A stretch of 64,000 bases of DNA from Dorea longicatena (lineage in GTDB: Bacteria; Bacillota; Clostridia; Lachnospirales; Lachnospiraceae), in contig NZ_CP102280.1 of the NCBI RefSeq assembly GCF_025150085.1, forward strand, positions 2,429,001 to 2,493,000. The letters are read 5' to 3'. A program made the translations under genes and the position numbers. Below the pieces are notes generated by a model, which worked only from the letters and a program-made list of their open reading frames with translations, did no database searches and was not told the DNA's origin. Positions within the stretch are counted from its first letter, which is position 1; each line of letters starts with the position of its first letter. Below are positions 51,437 through 60,640 of this stretch, one piece after another.

Positions 51437-51720
51437 AAAAAACCCTTTACATCGACGTAAAGGGCGATTGTAGTCGCGGTACCACCTTCATTATATAGGA
51501 AGAAATCCTTCGCTATATATCTCATCTTATTCTTTAACGGGAACGACTCCGGGATGAACTAATTCTACTTTATCATAAGTTACAGGTTCATTCATCCGGC
51601 TCCGAAGCTACCTTCCGACGTCTCGTATTCCTTAAGTGTCTCTCAGCCGATGGATCACTCTCTCTGGTATGGACGAACTTACGTGTACTCCTCTTCATCA
51701 ATGCCTTTACGTATAAACTA
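51437..51720 (-). ncRNA. T-box leader of valS
   Basis: The minus strand carries the T-box AAGGTGGTACCGCG (51487-51474) and then the terminator CCCTTTAC...GTAAAGGG with TTTTTT (51464-51437). Upstream lie AGAGAGTG, GGCTGAGAG and long stem I pairings typical of T-boxes. A Val specifier of the GTA type is possible around 51580, but the exact codon was not fixed. Confidence 0.93.
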
Positions 51721-51726
51721 CTGAAT

Positions 51727-51755
51727 ATGATAGCCATCGAATCCCCATTTGTCAA
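51727..51755 (-). promoter_or_regulatory. sigma-A promoter of the valS T-box
   Basis: TTGACA (51755-51750), 17 nt, TATCAT (51732-51727) on the minus strand. Confidence 0.85.
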
Positions 51756-51788
51756 GGATTTTAGGGATTTTTCAGAAACTCTTAAGGG

Positions 51789-52733
51789 TTACACCAATCC
51801 GAAACACTTCATGATATAGAGCCATCCCGTCAGGGTAAATGCGCTGCACATAGTCGTCAGCATAACTACACTCGAAGACACAACTCCTTCATGTCCCATA
51901 TTCTTAGCCATAACATAACTGCTGACTGTTGTTGCCGATCCGAGCATGACTAAGATTGCGATCAGTTTCTCTCTCCGAAACCCGGTTGCCACTGCAAGCG
52001 GCATGAACACTGCTACAAATCCCACTAATTTGATAAACGCAGCGATCACGGTCGGTTTAATCTTGCCAAATGCTTTCTTAATGTCAAATGTAGCTCCCAT
52101 CGCCATCAGTCCCATCGGTGTTGCTACGCCGCCAATACCGCTGACGGCCTTATGTAAGATCACCGGCATCGGAAGTTTCAGTGCCGACCATAACAGACCT
52201 GCCACAATACCGATGATGATTGGATTCGTAATGATACCGATCAGTGTCTTCTTGATCAGTGCTTTATCCATGCCTTTTTGTCCCGGCTTGAAAAATGACA
52301 GTACAACCACCGCCATAATATTATAAAGCGGCACACTTCCAATGATCATAAGCGGTGCCTGACCGGAATTACCATAGATATTCTGGATAAATGCGATCCC
52401 CAGAAGTGCCGCACTGCTTCTGTACGCTCCCTGGATAAATTCTCCCTGAATACTTCTGTCTTTCAACAGGCAGGAGATTCCGATTGCGATCGTGATACTG
52501 ATCAATGTAATAATAAAACAGAAGATTACAAATTTCGTATCCCACGCCTCTTTAATGTCTACAACTGCCAGATCGCCAAATAATAATACCGGAAGCGGAA
52601 CACGGAACACGAATTTGTTCATCTTATTAGCAAATTCCTCATCCATCCACCCGATCTTATTGAAGAACAGTCCCAGTATCATCATTAAGAAAATGGGGAC
52701 TGTTGCATTTAAACTGAATACCAGATTGTCCAT
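51789..52733 (-). CDS. AEC family (auxin efflux carrier-like) transporter
   Basis: A 314-residue membrane protein with ten helices: ATVPIFLMMILGLFFNKIGWMD at the start, SVPLYNIMAVVVLS in the middle, and GLLWSALKLPMP and GATTVSSYV-like segments. This is the bacterial AEC/malate-permease fold. The substrate (malate, other acids or sugars) is unknown. It ends 34 bases before the valS promoter, on the same strand. Confidence 0.9.
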   Translation of the reverse strand: MDNLVFSLNATVPIFLMMILGLFFNKIGWMDEEFANKMNKFVFRVPLPVLLFGDLAVVDIKEAWDTKFVIFCFIITLISITIAIGISCLLKDRSIQGEFIQGAYRSSAALLGIAFIQNIYGNSGQAPLMIIGSVPLYNIMAVVVLSFFKPGQKGMDKALIKKTLIGIITNPIIIGIVAGLLWSALKLPMPVILHKAVSGIGGVATPMGLMAMGATFDIKKAFGKIKPTVIAAFIKLVGFVAVFMPLAVATGFRREKLIAILVMLGSATTVSSYVMAKNMGHEGVVSSSVVMLTTMCSAFTLTGWLYIMKCFGLV

Positions 52734-52763
52734 TTCTTTATTTCCTCTCTTGTTCCTTTACTC

Positions 52764-53567
52764 TTATGCAAATATCTTCTTATATATATTATAGTCCTCT
52801 TCTTTAAATACGTTGAAAATCACTCTTTCCAGTTTTGAAGAAGACAGATACTTGTCCACCGTCTTCACCGCAATCTCTGCCGCCAGTTTATTCGGGAAAT
52901 GGAATTCTCCCGTTGAGATACAGCAAAATGCAATCGACTTAAGTCCTTCTTTTTCCGCCAGTTTCATACAATTCAGATAACACGACTTTAATTCTTCTTC
53001 CTGCTTTTCTGTCACCTGCATGCCAACAATCGGACCTACGGTATGGATGACATGTTTCGCCGGGAGATTATATCCTTTTGTAATCTTCGCTTTTCCGGTC
53101 GGTTCTTCATGTCCTTGTGCTTCCATAATCTGTGCACATTCATTACGAAGCTGGATACCTGCTGCCGAATGGATCGCATTGTCGATGCATCCATGACACG
53201 GCACAAAACATCCAAGCATCTGGCTGTTCGCCGCATTTACGATCGCATCTACGGAAAGTCTTGTAATATCTCCCCGCCAGAGAGATATCTTATCCACATT
53301 CTTGATCGTCTCACATGGGAATTGTCCACCGATAGTCGGAAGTTGTCCCCATTCTACGATTCCTTTCTGTTCTGCTTCTTCCTTTAGCAGTTCATCCTGG
53401 ATCCTGGTATACTCCGGATCTGCCTCGCCCGGCCAGCGGACATTCATAAGACTTCTTAGAAGTCTTCTTCTCCCGGTATAATCTACCGGATCTGCAAGTG
53501 ATGCATAACCTGTATTTTCTTTTTTCAGATAGTCGATCAGTATTCTTACTCGTTCTTCCCGGTTCAT
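52764..53567 (-). CDS. macrodomain protein, probable zinc-dependent protein-ADP-ribose hydrolase
   Basis: A 267-residue protein: a helical N-terminal part (1-95), then a macrodomain (about 96-267) with GDITRLSVDAIVNAANSQML, VIHTVGPIV and CISTGEFHFP. The loop LGCFVPCHGCIDNAIHSAAG has the extra Cys/His set seen in zinc-containing macrodomains (SAV0325-like), which remove ADP-ribose from protein side chains and are often linked to SirTM sirtuins. No SirTM, lipoate ligase or GcvH-L gene is adjacent here; a sirtuin lies 5 kb away but looks like the ordinary deacylase type. Confidence 0.88.
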   Translation of the reverse strand: MNREERVRILIDYLKKENTGYASLADPVDYTGRRRLLRSLMNVRWPGEADPEYTRIQDELLKEEAEQKGIVEWGQLPTIGGQFPCETIKNVDKISLWRGDITRLSVDAIVNAANSQMLGCFVPCHGCIDNAIHSAAGIQLRNECAQIMEAQGHEEPTGKAKITKGYNLPAKHVIHTVGPIVGMQVTEKQEEELKSCYLNCMKLAEKEGLKSIAFCCISTGEFHFPNKLAAEIAVKTVDKYLSSSKLERVIFNVFKEEDYNIYKKIFA

Positions 53568-53632
53568 ATGGTCTAATACGCCTTCTTTCTTGATTCTTAC
53601 TTATTTAGAAATCTTATTTATTTTCATCGTTG

Positions 53633-54127
53633 TTATATATATTTCTTAATTTCAGAATATGCCTCGAACAACTGCTCATACGATGTTCTGCAGTTCGCCG
53701 GACTCGTAGACGGCAATCCAATTGCCATAATCCCAGTCTTAGGATAGCAAAATTTCTTATATAGTTGAAATGCTTTCGTTCCTGTCGTAAAAATGGCCTT
53801 AATATCTGCACATTCAAGGATCCGGCTCAGATCATTCGGCTGTGGATTACGGATACTGCTGTCATCTGCTCCTTTAATATCACACCCCGCCAGCACATCC
53901 CAGACTGCAATACCATTTCTTAATGCAAATGCGATCTTGCCTTCTCTCGTCTCCGGATACGCTTCGCCACAGACATCGGATACAACTTTCCAGAATCTGT
54001 TTCTTGGGTGTCCATAGTAGAATCCGACTTCTCTGGATTTCGGCGATGGCATAGTTCCGAGCATCAGAATCTTAGAATGTTCATTATAGATTGGCTCAAA
54101 ATTGTGGATAATGTGTTGTGTTTCCAT
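53633..54127 (-). CDS. family 6-type uracil/hypoxanthine DNA glycosylase
   Basis: A 164-residue base-excision enzyme. LMLGTMPSPKSREVGFYYGHP holds motif 1 and the start of the HPRNRFW pocket, GIAVWDVLAGC follows, and the C-terminal GLPSTSPAN is the DNA-intercalating motif. This fits the family annotated DNA-deoxyinosine glycosylase. ATG at 54127 is chosen (METQHIIHNF); the longer frame to 54259 has no better SD. Confidence 0.85.
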   Translation of the reverse strand: METQHIIHNFEPIYNEHSKILMLGTMPSPKSREVGFYYGHPRNRFWKVVSDVCGEAYPETREGKIAFALRNGIAVWDVLAGCDIKGADDSSIRNPQPNDLSRILECADIKAIFTTGTKAFQLYKKFCYPKTGIMAIGLPSTSPANCRTSYEQLFEAYSEIKKYI

Positions 54128-54399
54128 GTCTGAATTAACTCCTCTGTTTTCTATTGTATTCCATACATCTACGGAAAAAGACATTACTTTTATGATAGCA
54201 TGCCCCATATAATATTTCCAGTATGCTATCCGTATGTAATGTAAAACACCTATAATCAATCCGATTACTGCTCTAAAAGATACAGGATGTAAAATATAAC
54301 CTTTCTCATACCTGTTACATTTACATCCTGTTCATTCACTCTGTTACACTTCTATATCTTCTGTATCAAATGTTCCGAATACTTCATTATAAAAATCTG

Positions 54400-55263
54400 T
54401 TACTCATTTACATCTATCCTTTTTTGGTCTTTCCACTTTATTATAAATCCCGCAAGCAGGAATATCACACCTGCCCCGGCAAATATACAGCCCATCCAGA
54501 AATATGACTTTAACCCTATATCTACCGTACGCCCCAGCATCTTGTCCGATAAGAAGCCCATAGTCCGGCTTCCCATAACTCCTATAAGTCCGGCAAAAAT
54601 TCCTCCACAAATCAAACTTTCCACTCCGAGTGAAAATAATCCTCTGTGTCTTGGATACCCAAGCAATACCGTCAGGATTGCAAAGAGCAGAACTGCTGCT
54701 CCCGATACGGCCCGGCAGGTCGTTGATACCAGCGTCGTATATAATCTGGCAACTTTCCCCTGTATCGTACTGGTATCTTTCATATTACCATACAGATTAG
54801 ATGCATAACTATTCAGTACATCCTGAACGTCATCCATCTCATCTTTTAACTGCTGCTTCATAAGTTTCAGCATATCTTCCGTTAACTCCGGATTTGAATC
54901 CTTAATTTCTTTCATGCTGTCTTCCAGTAACTGATTCAGTTCTTTGGAAATATCTACATCCTTATAGCCCGTTCCTTTTGAAAGATCATTCACCATTTCA
55001 TCCATGACCTTTTCTGTAATTTTCTGTACTTCCTCGTTCTTCTCAATCTTGTTCTGTATCTTCGCAATCCACTGTGTATCATCTGCTCCTGCATAGCCAA
55101 ATACTGCATCCATCATTCTGTGAGAGATTGCCGTATCAATCCCTGCCTGACTGATTGCTTTGACAAGTACCTGCTTTGCAAGCAGACTTCCTCCAAGTAC
55201 CGACACACTTATAATGAAGAGGATACCGATCAGTACACTTAATATTCTTTTACCAATTCCCAT
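54400..55263 (-). CDS. four-helix membrane protein, unknown
   Basis: A 287-residue protein: an N-terminal signal-anchor (about 8-30), an extracellular helical region of about 140 residues rich in Glu/Lys/Asp (NQLLEDSMKEIKDSNPELTE), then three membrane helices and a short basic tail. It has no recognised family motif. It is transcribed alone, divergent from hydE. Confidence 0.6.
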   Translation of the reverse strand: MGIGKRILSVLIGILFIISVSVLGGSLLAKQVLVKAISQAGIDTAISHRMMDAVFGYAGADDTQWIAKIQNKIEKNEEVQKITEKVMDEMVNDLSKGTGYKDVDISKELNQLLEDSMKEIKDSNPELTEDMLKLMKQQLKDEMDDVQDVLNSYASNLYGNMKDTSTIQGKVARLYTTLVSTTCRAVSGAAVLLFAILTVLLGYPRHRGLFSLGVESLICGGIFAGLIGVMGSRTMGFLSDKMLGRTVDIGLKSYFWMGCIFAGAGVIFLLAGFIIKWKDQKRIDVNE

Positions 55264-55410
55264 GATTTCTTCCTTTCTTTATGATTCATTAATTCGCCGT
55301 AACTAATCTGTATACTTCTATTAAAAACGCATCTGCATGAATTGTCAATTTATATTTTTTAATATATTTATCTTATTTTTCTATTTCTCCATATCACTTC
55401 TTTCTTTACA

Positions 55411-55439
55411 TTGTTCGGCAAGTAATTGTTTGTTATAAT
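55411..55439 (+). promoter_or_regulatory. sigma-A promoter of the hydE-hydF operon
   Basis: TTGTTC, 17 nt, TATAAT on the plus strand, 49 bases before the hydE start. Confidence 0.75.
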
Positions 55440-55487
55440 AATGTGAGATATTATGATCAATAACATACGGGCAAAGGAATGATTTTC

Positions 55488-56549
55488 ATGAATGAAACGA
55501 ACTTATCTTTAAAATATCTGATCGATCAATTGCATAAAGAACAGACCCTGACCAAAGAAGAATGGATCACACTGATCGAGGGACACACTCCGGAACTTTC
55601 CGAATATCTCTTTTCCCTGGCCCGCGAAGAACGCCACCGTTATTATGGACACGATGTCTACGTCCGCGGTCTGATCGAATTTACCAATTATTGTAAAAAC
55701 GACTGTCTGTACTGCGGTATACGGAAAAGCAACGGCAACGCACACCGGTACCGCCTGTCAGAAGCCGATATCCTAAAGTGCTGTAAGGAAGGTTATGAAC
55801 TTGGATTCCGCACCTTTGTCCTGCAGGGCGGCGAAGACGGATATTATACAGATGAACGCATCATACATTTGATCCGGATAATTAAAGAACGCTATCCCGA
55901 CTGTGCCATTACACTTTCCATCGGGGAAAAATCCAAAGATAGCTATCAGGCTTACTATGATGCCGGCGCCGACCGCTATCTTCTGCGGCATGAAACTTAT
56001 AACCACGAACATTACAGAAAGCTTCATCCACCGAACCTTAGTCCTGAACACAGGCAGCAATGTCTGCGGGATTTAAAGGACATCGGTTATCAGATTGGCT
56101 GCGGATTCATGGTTGGCTCTCCTTACCAGACTTCGGAACACCTTGCAGAAGACATGCTCTTCATGAAAGAACTGAATCCACACATGATCGGAATCGGTCC
56201 GTTTATCCCACATCATGACACTCCGTTTGCCGGAGAATCTGCGGGAACACTGGAACTTACTTTATATATGCTCGGCCTGATCCGGCTGATGATCCCGAAG
56301 GTTTTACTTCCTGCCACAACCGCACTTGGAACCATCCACCCAAAGGGGCGTGAACTTGGAATCCTGGCAGGCGCCAATGTCGTAATGCCGAACCTTTCAC
56401 CAACGGAAGTACGGAAAGATTATCTTCTATATGATAATAAGATCTGTACCGGTGATGAATCCGCCCAGTGCAGACACTGTCTGGAAATGCGGATGAAATC
56501 CATAGGCTATCAGGTTGTAACAGACCGTGGCGATTCTTTGAATATTTAG
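55488..56549 (+). CDS. hydE: [FeFe]-hydrogenase H-cluster radical SAM maturase HydE
   Basis: A 353-residue radical SAM enzyme. The cluster motif is CKNDCLYCGIR at about residue 68 (CxxxCxxC), followed by FRTFVLQGGEDGYY and GCGFMVGSPYQT, as in HydE. It builds part of the diiron subcluster of [FeFe]-hydrogenase. ATG at 55488 is preferred because AAAGGA abuts the ATG at 55479. It is followed by hydF; hydG and the hydrogenase are not in this window. Confidence 0.95.
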   Translation: MNETNLSLKYLIDQLHKEQTLTKEEWITLIEGHTPELSEYLFSLAREERHRYYGHDVYVRGLIEFTNYCKNDCLYCGIRKSNGNAHRYRLSEADILKCCKEGYELGFRTFVLQGGEDGYYTDERIIHLIRIIKERYPDCAITLSIGEKSKDSYQAYYDAGADRYLLRHETYNHEHYRKLHPPNLSPEHRQQCLRDLKDIGYQIGCGFMVGSPYQTSEHLAEDMLFMKELNPHMIGIGPFIPHHDTPFAGESAGTLELTLYMLGLIRLMIPKVLLPATTALGTIHPKGRELGILAGANVVMPNLSPTEVRKDYLLYDNKICTGDESAQCRHCLEMRMKSIGYQVVTDRGDSLNI

Positions 56550-56612
56550 GTAACATCAACTTTTTATACAGTCAGCTTTTATATACAGCTGTCAGAAAGT
56601 GAGGAACATATC

Positions 56613-57845
56613 ATGAGTTTAAACAGCACACCTTCTTCAGAACGTATACATATCGGGATCTTCGGCAGACGCAATGCCGGAAAATCAAGTCTTATTAATG
56701 CTCTCACCGGGCAGAATCTTGCGATTGTCTCCGATGTGCGCGGAACAACGACCGATCCTGTATTCAAATCCATGGAGCTGCTTCCACTGGGCCCTATCGT
56801 CATGATCGACACTCCGGGGCTCGACGATGAAGGCGAACTTGGAAAACTCCGCATTCAGAAAGCTTATCAGGTCCTGAACAAGACCGACATCGCTGTGCTC
56901 GTGATCGATGGCACCTCAGGAATTACGCCGCAGGACAATGCGATCCTTACACGCATACAGGATAAAAATATTCCCCTCTTACTCGTCCTTAATAAAGCCG
57001 ATCTGGTATCGGAACATACACATCAGGAAATGATCGTGTCCACTCATCTGAAATATAAGATTCCTTTAGAGCATATCCTGTGGACCAATACAACTGAAAA
57101 TCTTCATATTCATGAGTTGAAAGAACATCTCGGAACTTTAGTCCCTGCGGAAGAATCTTCCAGATTCATCGTCCGGGATCTTGTAACCCCCGGAGATTTC
57201 ATTGTACTTGTTGTTCCGATCGATTCTGCCGCGCCAAAGGGAAGGCTGATTCTCCCACAGCAGCAGACGATCCGCGATCTTCTGGATGCCGGAACTACTG
57301 CAATCGTTGTAAAGGAAACAGAACTCAAAAGTACGTTGGATTCACTCGGGAAAAAACCTGCACTGGTGATTACCGACAGTCAGGCATTTAAAGAAGTTGA
57401 CAAAGATACTCCTTCCGATATCCCGCTTACTTCTTTCTCCATTCTTTTTGCAAGATATAAGGGGAATCTGGGAACCGTCGTCCACGGCGCAAGAGCACTG
57501 GACACGCTGGAAGACGGAGATACGATCCTGATCAGCGAAGGCTGTACACACCACCGCCAGTGTGACGATATCGGTACTGTCAAGCTGCCACGCTGGGTTC
57601 GTGAATATACGGGAAAAGATATAGATTTTGAATTTACCAGTGGAACTGAATTTCCACTGAAGCTGAACCATTATAAAATGATCATTCACTGCGGTGGCTG
57701 TATGCTGAATGAGCGCGAAATGAAATATCGCCTGAAATGCGCCGGTGACGCCTCTGTACCAATCACCAATTACGGAACTGCGATTGCTTATATGAAAGGG
57801 ATACTTGAACGCAGTATTGAGATATTCCCACAGTTACGAAAATAA
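56613..57845 (+). CDS. hydF: [FeFe]-hydrogenase H-cluster maturation GTPase HydF
   Basis: A 410-residue scaffold protein: an N-terminal Era-like GTPase (G1 GRRNAGKSSL, G3 DTPGLDDEG, G4 LNKADL), a dimerisation domain, and a C-terminal Fe-S domain with CTHHRQCDD and HCGGCMLN, the conserved ligands. It carries the H-cluster precursor to the hydrogenase. SD GAGGAAC precedes the ATG. Confidence 0.96.
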   Translation: MSLNSTPSSERIHIGIFGRRNAGKSSLINALTGQNLAIVSDVRGTTTDPVFKSMELLPLGPIVMIDTPGLDDEGELGKLRIQKAYQVLNKTDIAVLVIDGTSGITPQDNAILTRIQDKNIPLLLVLNKADLVSEHTHQEMIVSTHLKYKIPLEHILWTNTTENLHIHELKEHLGTLVPAEESSRFIVRDLVTPGDFIVLVVPIDSAAPKGRLILPQQQTIRDLLDAGTTAIVVKETELKSTLDSLGKKPALVITDSQAFKEVDKDTPSDIPLTSFSILFARYKGNLGTVVHGARALDTLEDGDTILISEGCTHHRQCDDIGTVKLPRWVREYTGKDIDFEFTSGTEFPLKLNHYKMIIHCGGCMLNEREMKYRLKCAGDASVPITNYGTAIAYMKGILERSIEIFPQLRK

Positions 57846-57876
57846 ACAAAGTAATGAATAACAAAAGGAGATTTTT

Positions 57877-58371
57877 ATGCAGATCAGAAAAGCGACAATG
57901 AATGACCTTCCGGACATCCTTGCAATCTATGCTTATGCCCGGAAATATATGAAAGAACACGGCAATCCGGACCAGTGGCGGGACAGTTATCCTCCGGTTT
58001 CACTTACCACACAGGATATCCAGTCCGACTGCTTATATGTCTGCATCATTCAGATAGAAGAAGATGAGCAAATCGGAGGCGTATTCTATTTTCACAGGGA
58101 AGAAGACCCTGATTACCAGACAATTGACGGTTCCTGGTTAAATGACAGACCCTATGCCGTTGTTCACAGAGTTGCCACGGCACCTGGTACAAAGGGCGTA
58201 GCTACCTTCTGTCTGAACTGGGCTTATGAACAGTTCCCAAATATTAAAATTGATACACACGATGATAATATTCCCATGCAGCATCTGCTCGTCAAATTAG
58301 GCTTCACCTGCTGCGGGCATACTACACTGCAAAACGGTGATATCCGCCTGATCTATCAAAAAGCTGACTAA
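57877..58371 (+). CDS. GNAT family N-acetyltransferase
   Basis: A 164-residue acetyltransferase-fold protein beginning MQIRKATMNDLPDILAIYAYA, with the acetyl-CoA region VVHRVATAPGTKGVATFCLNW and C-terminal LLVKLGFTCCGHTT. The substrate is unknown. It follows hydF by 31 bases with its own SD (AAAAGGAG), and a terminator follows. Confidence 0.85.
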   Translation: MQIRKATMNDLPDILAIYAYARKYMKEHGNPDQWRDSYPPVSLTTQDIQSDCLYVCIIQIEEDEQIGGVFYFHREEDPDYQTIDGSWLNDRPYAVVHRVATAPGTKGVATFCLNWAYEQFPNIKIDTHDDNIPMQHLLVKLGFTCCGHTTLQNGDIRLIYQKAD

Positions 58372-58376
58372 ATAGA

Positions 58377-58434
58377 ACCCGGCAGCCGGAGATATTATAC
58401 ATTCTATGTAACATCCCCGGCTGCCAGGTTTTTA
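58377..58434. terminator. terminator after the hydE-hydF-GNAT operon
   Basis: CCGGCAGCCGG and CCGGCTGCCAGG arms with TTTTT on the plus strand. Confidence 0.8.
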
Positions 58435-58435
58435 T

Positions 58436-58630
58436 CTATTCTTCTTTTTCTTCTAATGCTTCCACATTCAATCCCCTTGGCTCAACCGGTGTAGAGAATA
58501 CAATCTGTGTCTGTGTCTTTCCGAAATGCTGGAGCTGTCCGATGAATCCATCCAACTCAATCGTACTCGGGAATGCCACCTTCATAAGCATAGAATTCTT
58601 CTTGTTATAACTACAAGAAGGCGGCAACAC
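58436..58630 (-). pseudogene. Lrp/AsnC family regulator, C-terminal remnant
   Basis: The reading CSYNKKNSMLMKVAFPS, ELDGFIGQLQHFGKTQTQIVFST is the C-terminal ligand-binding (RAM) domain of an Lrp/AsnC regulator. The N-terminal HTH half is missing: upstream sequence is the end of the sirtuin gene. The open frame extends to 58666 inside that gene. It is a 3' fragment, probably inactive. Confidence 0.65.
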
Positions 58631-58637
58631 TTGGAAT

Positions 58638-59360
58638 TTAATGCACCCTTCCAAGTATCTCCCCAATCGGTGCCGCTATCGTAAGCTTTGCACCTACTTC
58701 TCTGGCTGTTGCACTCTTATTGATCACCACAAGATGTTTCCCACGGAAATAATCAATAAATCCTGCCGCGGGATACACAACCAGAGACGTGCCTCCTATG
58801 ATTAGCGTATCTGCTTCACTGATCGCTTTGATACTCCTGCTGATCACATCCGAATCCAGTCCTTCCTCATAGAGTACTACATCCGGTTTGATCATTCCGC
58901 CACAAGTGCATCTTGGAATTCCGGATGCATTTTTTACATATGCCGCATCATAGAATTTGTGGCATTTCATACAATAGTTCCGGTGAATACTTCCGTGCAG
59001 TTCCAGTACATTCTTACTTCCGGCCGCCTGATGAAGTCCGTCAATATTCTGTGTGATCACGGCCGTTAATTTACCCGCCTCTTCCAATTCTGCAAGTTTC
59101 AAGTGTGCAGCATTCGGTTTGGCATCCAGAAACATCATCTTCTCCTTATAAAATTCATAAAACCCTTCTGGGTTCCGTACAAAGAAACTATGACTTACGA
59201 TCTGCTCCGGCGAATATTTATACTTTTGTTGATATAACCCGTCCGCACTTCGGAAATCCGGAATATTGCTCTCTGTAGAAACCCCTGCTCCTCCGAAGAA
59301 TACGATTCTTTTACTGTCATCAATAATATTCTGTAATTGTTCTACTTCTTTCTCGTACAT
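58638..59360 (-). CDS. NAD-dependent protein deacylase (sirtuin)
   Basis: A 240-residue SIR2 enzyme. The NAD motif is GGAGVSTESNIPDFRS, then TQNIDGLHQAAG with the catalytic His in ELHGSIHRN, and zinc Cys in CMKCHKF and CTCGG. It removes acyl groups from lysine using NAD. ATG at 59360 has AGGAGG upstream. The gene ends over the Lrp remnant. Confidence 0.94.
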   Translation of the reverse strand: MYEKEVEQLQNIIDDSKRIVFFGGAGVSTESNIPDFRSADGLYQQKYKYSPEQIVSHSFFVRNPEGFYEFYKEKMMFLDAKPNAAHLKLAELEEAGKLTAVITQNIDGLHQAAGSKNVLELHGSIHRNYCMKCHKFYDAAYVKNASGIPRCTCGGMIKPDVVLYEEGLDSDVISRSIKAISEADTLIIGGTSLVVYPAAGFIDYFRGKHLVVINKSATAREVGAKLTIAAPIGEILGRVH

Positions 59361-59415
59361 ATCTGTTCCTCCTGAATCTTTATATTTTTTATTCCTTACA
59401 AATGCATGGCGATGC

Positions 59416-59455
59416 AAAAAAACTGCCCACAGCCTCCAAAGGCTGCATGACAGTC
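59416..59455 (-). terminator. terminator after the HAD gene
   Basis: ACTG...GCAGCC/GGCTG...CAGT stem then seven T on the minus strand. Confidence 0.85.
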
Positions 59456-59465
59456 ATTTTCCTTC

Positions 59466-60122
59466 TTACTTTTTATTCTCTTTTCTGATCCATGCAGCCA
59501 CTTCATGCAAGTCCGCCAGTTCTGCCGTAATTCCTTCTTTTGCCTCTTTTGACACAACTGCTATGTCCGGCACATAGATCGTATATCCGCCCGCTGCCTT
59601 TCCTGCCAGAAGTCCCGGTGCACTGTCCTCCAGTACCAGGCATTCCTTTGGATCCTGCCCAATCAGCTCTGCTGCTTTCAGGAAAATGTCCGGCTCCGGC
59701 TTCCCACGCTCCACCATATCTCCGTAAATCGCATTCGAAATCAGATGTTCTATACCGGACATATGTATCAGCCTGCTCGCACGCTTTCTTTCTGTGGATG
59801 TCGCAACCACAGCCGGAATCTCATGTTCTTTTAAATATTCTAATAAATCCTGCAGTCCTTCTTTATGCGGAACAGATTCTTTTGTCACTTCGTCGAAATA
59901 CTCATGCTTCATTGCACGCGCTGTATCGTAATCCAGTCTGTCTCCAAAATATGCTGCAAATTTTTTTCGAATCGCCTGTGGATTTCTTCCCCGAAAAGAA
60001 TCTGTCAATGCTACCGGAATATCCACGCCCAGCTTTTTACCTGCGTAAATCCATCCTTTGGTAGAAAGACATTCTGTATCGAACATCGTTCCATCCATAT
60101 CAAAGATTACACCTTTTACCAT
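59466..60122 (-). CDS. HAD superfamily phosphatase (beta-phosphoglucomutase-like)
   Basis: A 218-residue hydrolase. Motif I is FDMDGTMFDTE, motif II is VVATSTERK, and motifs III and IV are GKPEPDIFLKA and CLVLEDSAPG. A helical cap lies between motifs I and II. The substrate could be a sugar phosphate. It starts five bases after the MarR gene, so it belongs to the fatty-acid operon tail. Confidence 0.92.
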   Translation of the reverse strand: MVKGVIFDMDGTMFDTECLSTKGWIYAGKKLGVDIPVALTDSFRGRNPQAIRKKFAAYFGDRLDYDTARAMKHEYFDEVTKESVPHKEGLQDLLEYLKEHEIPAVVATSTERKRASRLIHMSGIEHLISNAIYGDMVERGKPEPDIFLKAAELIGQDPKECLVLEDSAPGLLAGKAAGGYTIYVPDIAVVSKEAKEGITAELADLHEVAAWIRKENKK

Positions 60123-60127
60123 ATACT

Positions 60128-60589
60128 TTATGACTCCTTATTCTCACTGTAACCGGTAAAGAATTCGGATAACGCATCCAATGTCTTCACAAGCACCGGA
60201 AGCTCGGTATCATCCAGTTTATCCAGAATGGCCTGTGTCATCTGTCTGTGATAATCTTCATGATGGTGGTAAGCCTTCACACCTTTTTCTGTCAGCTTGA
60301 CAAGAACGACTCTTCTGTCTTCTTCGCTGCGATGACGCTCTACATATCTTTTGTTCACCAGACTGTTCATGGCAGTCGTAAGGGATCCTACGGTAATATT
60401 AAGCTTTCTGGCAATCGAAGACATATTATTCCCGTCGCCAAGTCCGACTGCTTCGATCACATGCATATCATTATTCGTAAGGTCTTTGAACTCATCCGTA
60501 ATGATTGCCTTTTCTTCCAGTTCCCATATTTCATTGATCAGACTGACCAGTGTCTGATTAATCATCTTATATGCGTCATCCATTCCCAT
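60128..60589 (-). CDS. MarR family regulator (FabT-like position)
   Basis: A 153-residue winged-HTH regulator. It has the DNA-binding region NNMSSIARKLNITVGSLTTAMNSLV and the wing RHRSEEDRRVVLVKLTEKG. In Clostridia and streptococci a MarR regulator in fatty-acid gene clusters (FabT) controls membrane lipid synthesis. Here it follows accC-accDA and an FMN enzyme, so that role is likely but inferred. Confidence 0.9.
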   Translation of the reverse strand: MGMDDAYKMINQTLVSLINEIWELEEKAIITDEFKDLTNNDMHVIEAVGLGDGNNMSSIARKLNITVGSLTTAMNSLVNKRYVERHRSEEDRRVVLVKLTEKGVKAYHHHEDYHRQMTQAILDKLDDTELPVLVKTLDALSEFFTGYSENKES

Positions 60590-60640
60590 CTTCTGTAATT
60601 TCCTTCACTTTAACTCTTCATTCTTTACTCTTATTTTTTA

